From contig NZ_UFYA01000001.1 of NCBI RefSeq assembly GCF_900447215.1, positions 930,001 through 994,000 on the forward strand: 64,000 nucleotides of DNA, read 5' to 3'. Made by a program: the position numbers and the translations under genes. Below, in pieces: positions 61,827-64,000 of this stretch. This DNA comes from Dermatophilus congolensis. Lineage in GTDB: Bacteria > Actinomycetota > Actinomycetes > Actinomycetales > Dermatophilaceae. The notes beneath the pieces are model-generated. The model saw only the letters and a program-made list of their open reading frames with translations. It was not told where the DNA came from and ran no database searches. Numbering within the stretch: position 1 is the first letter of the stretch; every line of letters starts with the position of its first letter.

Positions 61827-61864
61827 GATTATGCCCCGTCCTGAACTCAGGGCGGGGCATAATC
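61827..61864 (+). terminator. Hairpin between the two tRNA genes
   Basis: An 18-base arm (61827-61844) pairs with 61847-61864 with one mismatch and a two-base loop. It starts eight bases after tRNA-Asn, and only 26 bases separate it from the next tRNA. Confidence 0.8.
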
Positions 61865-61890
61865 CATATTCACTCGCAGCAGCGAGCCAC

Positions 61891-61964
61891 GGGCCAGTAG
61901 CTCAGCCGGTCAGAGCAGCGGACTCATAATCCGTCGGTCGTGGGTTCAAGCCCCACCTGGCCTA
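61891..61964 (+). tRNA. tRNA with CAU anticodon, probably Ile2 (lysidine type)
   Basis: 74 bases; anticodon loop CTCATAA. The acceptor has C4-G69 and C5-G68, the pairs used by TilS to recognise tRNA-Ile2 in E. coli, and the body resembles Ile2 more than elongator Met. The first pair is G1-U72 rather than G-C. Discriminator A; CC then G follow, so CCA is not encoded. Confidence 0.88.
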
Positions 61965-62138
61965 CCGATACGCGGTAGAGAAAAATTTCTTTCCGCGCGC
62001 CCTCATCCCCAAAACACCACACAAGGCATCCAAGCGTGCCATGAAACACGTTTAACCCGAGCGTCTTTGACGCGCGACCTAAGAACCCTCCCAGCAGGGT
62101 CGATCAGCTGTTCGACCCTCTACCCCTGGGAGATCTCC

Positions 62139-63842
62139 ATGCGTCGTATGTGCTCGGTGGCCACATGGTCGCTCACTCTCATGCTCGTCACGTTCAGCGC
62201 AATGAACGGCCAAGCCGCACCCGCCTCAGCAGCTTCCACCACCACCTGGTCTCAGAAATCCGGCATGGCCATCCCCGGCACCCGCCTCGCCTGGGGGCCC
62301 CCCGGACAACTCGAACACGATCTAGATCGCGTCGCTGCCAGCGGCGTCAAATGGCTACGCTTCGACGTCCCCTGGAGCCAAATTTCTTGGGAACCCGGAC
62401 AAGCAGACTGGGCACGCTTCGACCGCATCGTCGAAGGCGCCCGCGCCCGCGGACTGCGCCCCTTAGGCGTATTAAGCACAATGGCGCCCTACGCCCGCCC
62501 CGCAGGCACTGACTACCGATACGCACCTCGCACCGCCTCAGAACGCAAAGCCTTCGCCGGGTTCGCTAAACAAGCCGCCGCCCGCTACAAAGGCAAAATC
62601 AACCACTGGGAAATCTGGAACGAACCCAACCTCGACCAAGCCTGGTCACCCACACCCAGCCCAGCGGCATACGTAGAGCTCCTCCGCACCACCACCCCAG
62701 CTATCAAATCAGTCAACCCCGCCGCCATCACTATCGCCGGCGGAACGGGCGGAGCCACCGGCGCGCCCGACATCACCCCCATCGACTGGTACACCGGCTT
62801 CTACGCCCAAAAACCCCAAGGCCTCTTCGACGCCCTAGCCGTACACCCCTACTCAGACCTGCGCTACGGCTGGGGAGGGGAAATGTCCACCGCCCCCATC
62901 ATCCGCACCATCATGGACAAAAACGGCGACGCCAACAAAGAGATCTGGGCAACCGAAGCTGGATTCCCCACCGGCGGGCAATACCGCACCACCGAAAACG
63001 ACGCCGCACGCATGATGCGCGAAAGTCACACAGCATGGACCCAAATCCGTAAACACGGCCCTCTGTTCTGGTACACCCTCACCGACACTAGCGATGCCAC
63101 CAGCGAAGGACACTTCGGCTTCTACCGCCTAAATGGCACCGCCAAACCAGCCCTAGCGGTTCTTACTGCTCTCAACGCCCAACCCCTGCCTGGAGGTACC
63201 ACCACCCCGGCGCCACCGGCCACAAAGCCAGGAACCGGATACGTCGTAGCACCTGCAGCTAACCTCACTACAAACGGAAAAACCACCACAGCTTCCTTCA
63301 CCCTCTACACCACCGGAACTGTCCCCATCCGCTCCCTCATCATGGCCGTCCGCGACTCCTCTGGACGCAACTTTGACATCCCTGTCACTGCCACAACGAC
63401 CTTTCGAGGATCCCAAACCTTCACCGCCACCCGTGCAGCGCTACCTGCGGGCACCTACACTTACGCCCCAGCTTGGCAAACCACCAACGGAAAATGGAAC
63501 GGCCCCACGCGCGAAGGTAAACACACCGTCGGAGCCGCCCCCAATAGCCTCAGCACCGCTCACGCAACTATCAACAACACTGCTCGAGGTGCCACCGCAG
63601 ACATCGTCACTAGCGTTGACGGAAAACTAGCCGTCAAAGCCCTCATCGTCGCCATGAGGGACTCCTCAGGAGCTAACTGGGATATCTGGACGGCCAAAAA
63701 CACTACCTTGACCGGACTGCAACGTCACCACGGCACCAAACAGCCCCTGCCCGCTGGCACTTACACCTACACCGTCGCCTACCAAAGCTCCGACGGCAAC
63801 TGGCACGAACAAGCAGGCAAAAAAACTCTGACCGTTCATTAA
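62139..63842 (+). CDS. Secreted family-39-like glycoside hydrolase with two C-terminal repeats
   Basis: A 567-residue exported protein. The signal peptide ends near residue 32 (APASA-A). The TIM-barrel catalytic domain spans about 38-355: WLRFDVPWSQISWEPG, Glu162 in WEIWNEPN (acid/base) and Glu273 in WATEAGFPTGG (nucleophile), as in GH39/GH5 enzymes and PslG-like exopolysaccharide hydrolases. Two related modules of about 90 residues follow (after about 380), sharing MAVRDSSG / VAMRDSSG, FDI or WDI, and LPAGTYTY with an aromatic end. ATG 62139 has GGGAG upstream. Substrate unknown; probably a glycan outside the cell. Confidence 0.8.
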   Translation: MRRMCSVATWSLTLMLVTFSAMNGQAAPASAASTTTWSQKSGMAIPGTRLAWGPPGQLEHDLDRVAASGVKWLRFDVPWSQISWEPGQADWARFDRIVEGARARGLRPLGVLSTMAPYARPAGTDYRYAPRTASERKAFAGFAKQAAARYKGKINHWEIWNEPNLDQAWSPTPSPAAYVELLRTTTPAIKSVNPAAITIAGGTGGATGAPDITPIDWYTGFYAQKPQGLFDALAVHPYSDLRYGWGGEMSTAPIIRTIMDKNGDANKEIWATEAGFPTGGQYRTTENDAARMMRESHTAWTQIRKHGPLFWYTLTDTSDATSEGHFGFYRLNGTAKPALAVLTALNAQPLPGGTTTPAPPATKPGTGYVVAPAANLTTNGKTTTASFTLYTTGTVPIRSLIMAVRDSSGRNFDIPVTATTTFRGSQTFTATRAALPAGTYTYAPAWQTTNGKWNGPTREGKHTVGAAPNSLSTAHATINNTARGATADIVTSVDGKLAVKALIVAMRDSSGANWDIWTAKNTTLTGLQRHHGTKQPLPAGTYTYTVAYQSSDGNWHEQAGKKTLTVH

Positions 63843-63848
63843 CGCCAC

Positions 63849-63906
63849 CTGTGACGATAGTGGGGGCCACTGCACCTAGGTGCAGTGGCCCCCACTATCG
63901 TCACAG
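63849..63906. terminator. Loop-free 58-base palindrome after the glycoside hydrolase gene
   Basis: Arms 63849-63877 and 63878-63906 are exact reverse complements with no spacer (centre TGCACCTAGGTGCA). It starts seven bases after the stop and probably serves as a bidirectional terminator for the convergent gene at the window end. Confidence 0.9.
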
Positions 63907-63940
63907 CAATACCAGCGCTTCAGGACACTGGCGTCAACGA

Positions 63941-64000
63941 TCAAGCATCCGCAAGCGTCAACCCAATCGTGGACAGCAACTCATACGGAGGAATATTGGT
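63941..64000 (-). CDS. Possible C-terminal end of a convergent gene
   Basis: On the minus strand an open frame enters from the right and ends in TGA at 63943-63941; the visible tail reads NIPPYELLSTIGLTLADA. The convergent palindrome supports a gene here. Too short to identify. Confidence 0.4.
   Translation of the reverse strand, partial: TNIPPYELLSTIGLTLADA

Noticed and set aside
61891-61964. Elongator tRNA-Met
   Set aside because: The CAU anticodon fits, but C4-G69 and C5-G68 and the body sequence fit tRNA-Ile2 better. Not fully excluded.

Overview
The window reads as a chromosomal segment of a high-GC actinobacterium, probably a Micrococcales member. A Dermatophilaceae-type genome is my best guess, but that rests on gene content and protein flavour only. 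Supporting signs are a HrdB-type sigma factor with a Lys/Arg-rich then acidic N-terminus, the hrcA-dnaJ pair with a CIRCE operator, GTG starts, many TANNNT-N6/7-start leaderless promoters, the DUF3097 and DUF445 proteins, LmeA, and the dnaJ-rsmE-phoH-ybeY-corC-era-recO-uppS chain. I see no transposon, prophage, CRISPR array or rRNA operon.

Layout. 1-5.7 kb is an extracellular polysaccharide region: the start of a polyprenyl glycosylphosphotransferase (minus strand), a GT2-GT4 fusion glycosyltransferase and a secreted malectin/GH26 enzyme. A DUF445 membrane protein follows. 7.1-12.7 kb is a complete oligopeptide-type ABC importer (binding protein, two permeases, one double ATPase) coupled to a YigZ-family gene that carries a 47-base palindrome. 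12.9-19.4 kb is a full Mrp cation/proton antiporter operon (AB fused, C, D, E, F, G). 19.4-25.5 kb holds a small monooxygenase, a uracil/xanthine permease and an HrpA helicase. 25.5-32.3 kb holds the principal sigma factor, a frameshifted PemK-like gene, lepA, trmB and hemW. Then come fadD and a DUF3097 gene (minus strand), followed by the heat-shock repressor hrcA and dnaJ.

37.5-51.3 kb is a mostly co-directional housekeeping stretch: rsmE, a flavin monooxygenase, a convergent zinc-type dehydrogenase, phoH-ybeY-corC-era (overlapping starts and stops), leuA, D-serine ammonia-lyase, lmeA, recO, uppS and an E. coli-type argG. 51.3-55.3 kb holds a Cys-rich small membrane protein, pta and ackA (minus strand). 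55.5-61.7 kb has dusB, a rhodanese, dgt, dnaG and a conserved hypothetical gene, followed by tRNA-Asn, a CAU-anticodon tRNA (probably Ile2) and a secreted family-39-like glycoside hydrolase.

The most unusual signal is at large scale. The plus strand alternates between A+C-rich and G+T-rich blocks several times in 64 kb. The bias does not follow gene direction, and one transition falls inside an intact gene (mrpA). Other points worth a second look are the long, nearly loop-free palindromes, the broken PemK gene, two convergent gene pairs that share one CTAG as both stop codons, and the CIRCE element shared by divergent promoters.
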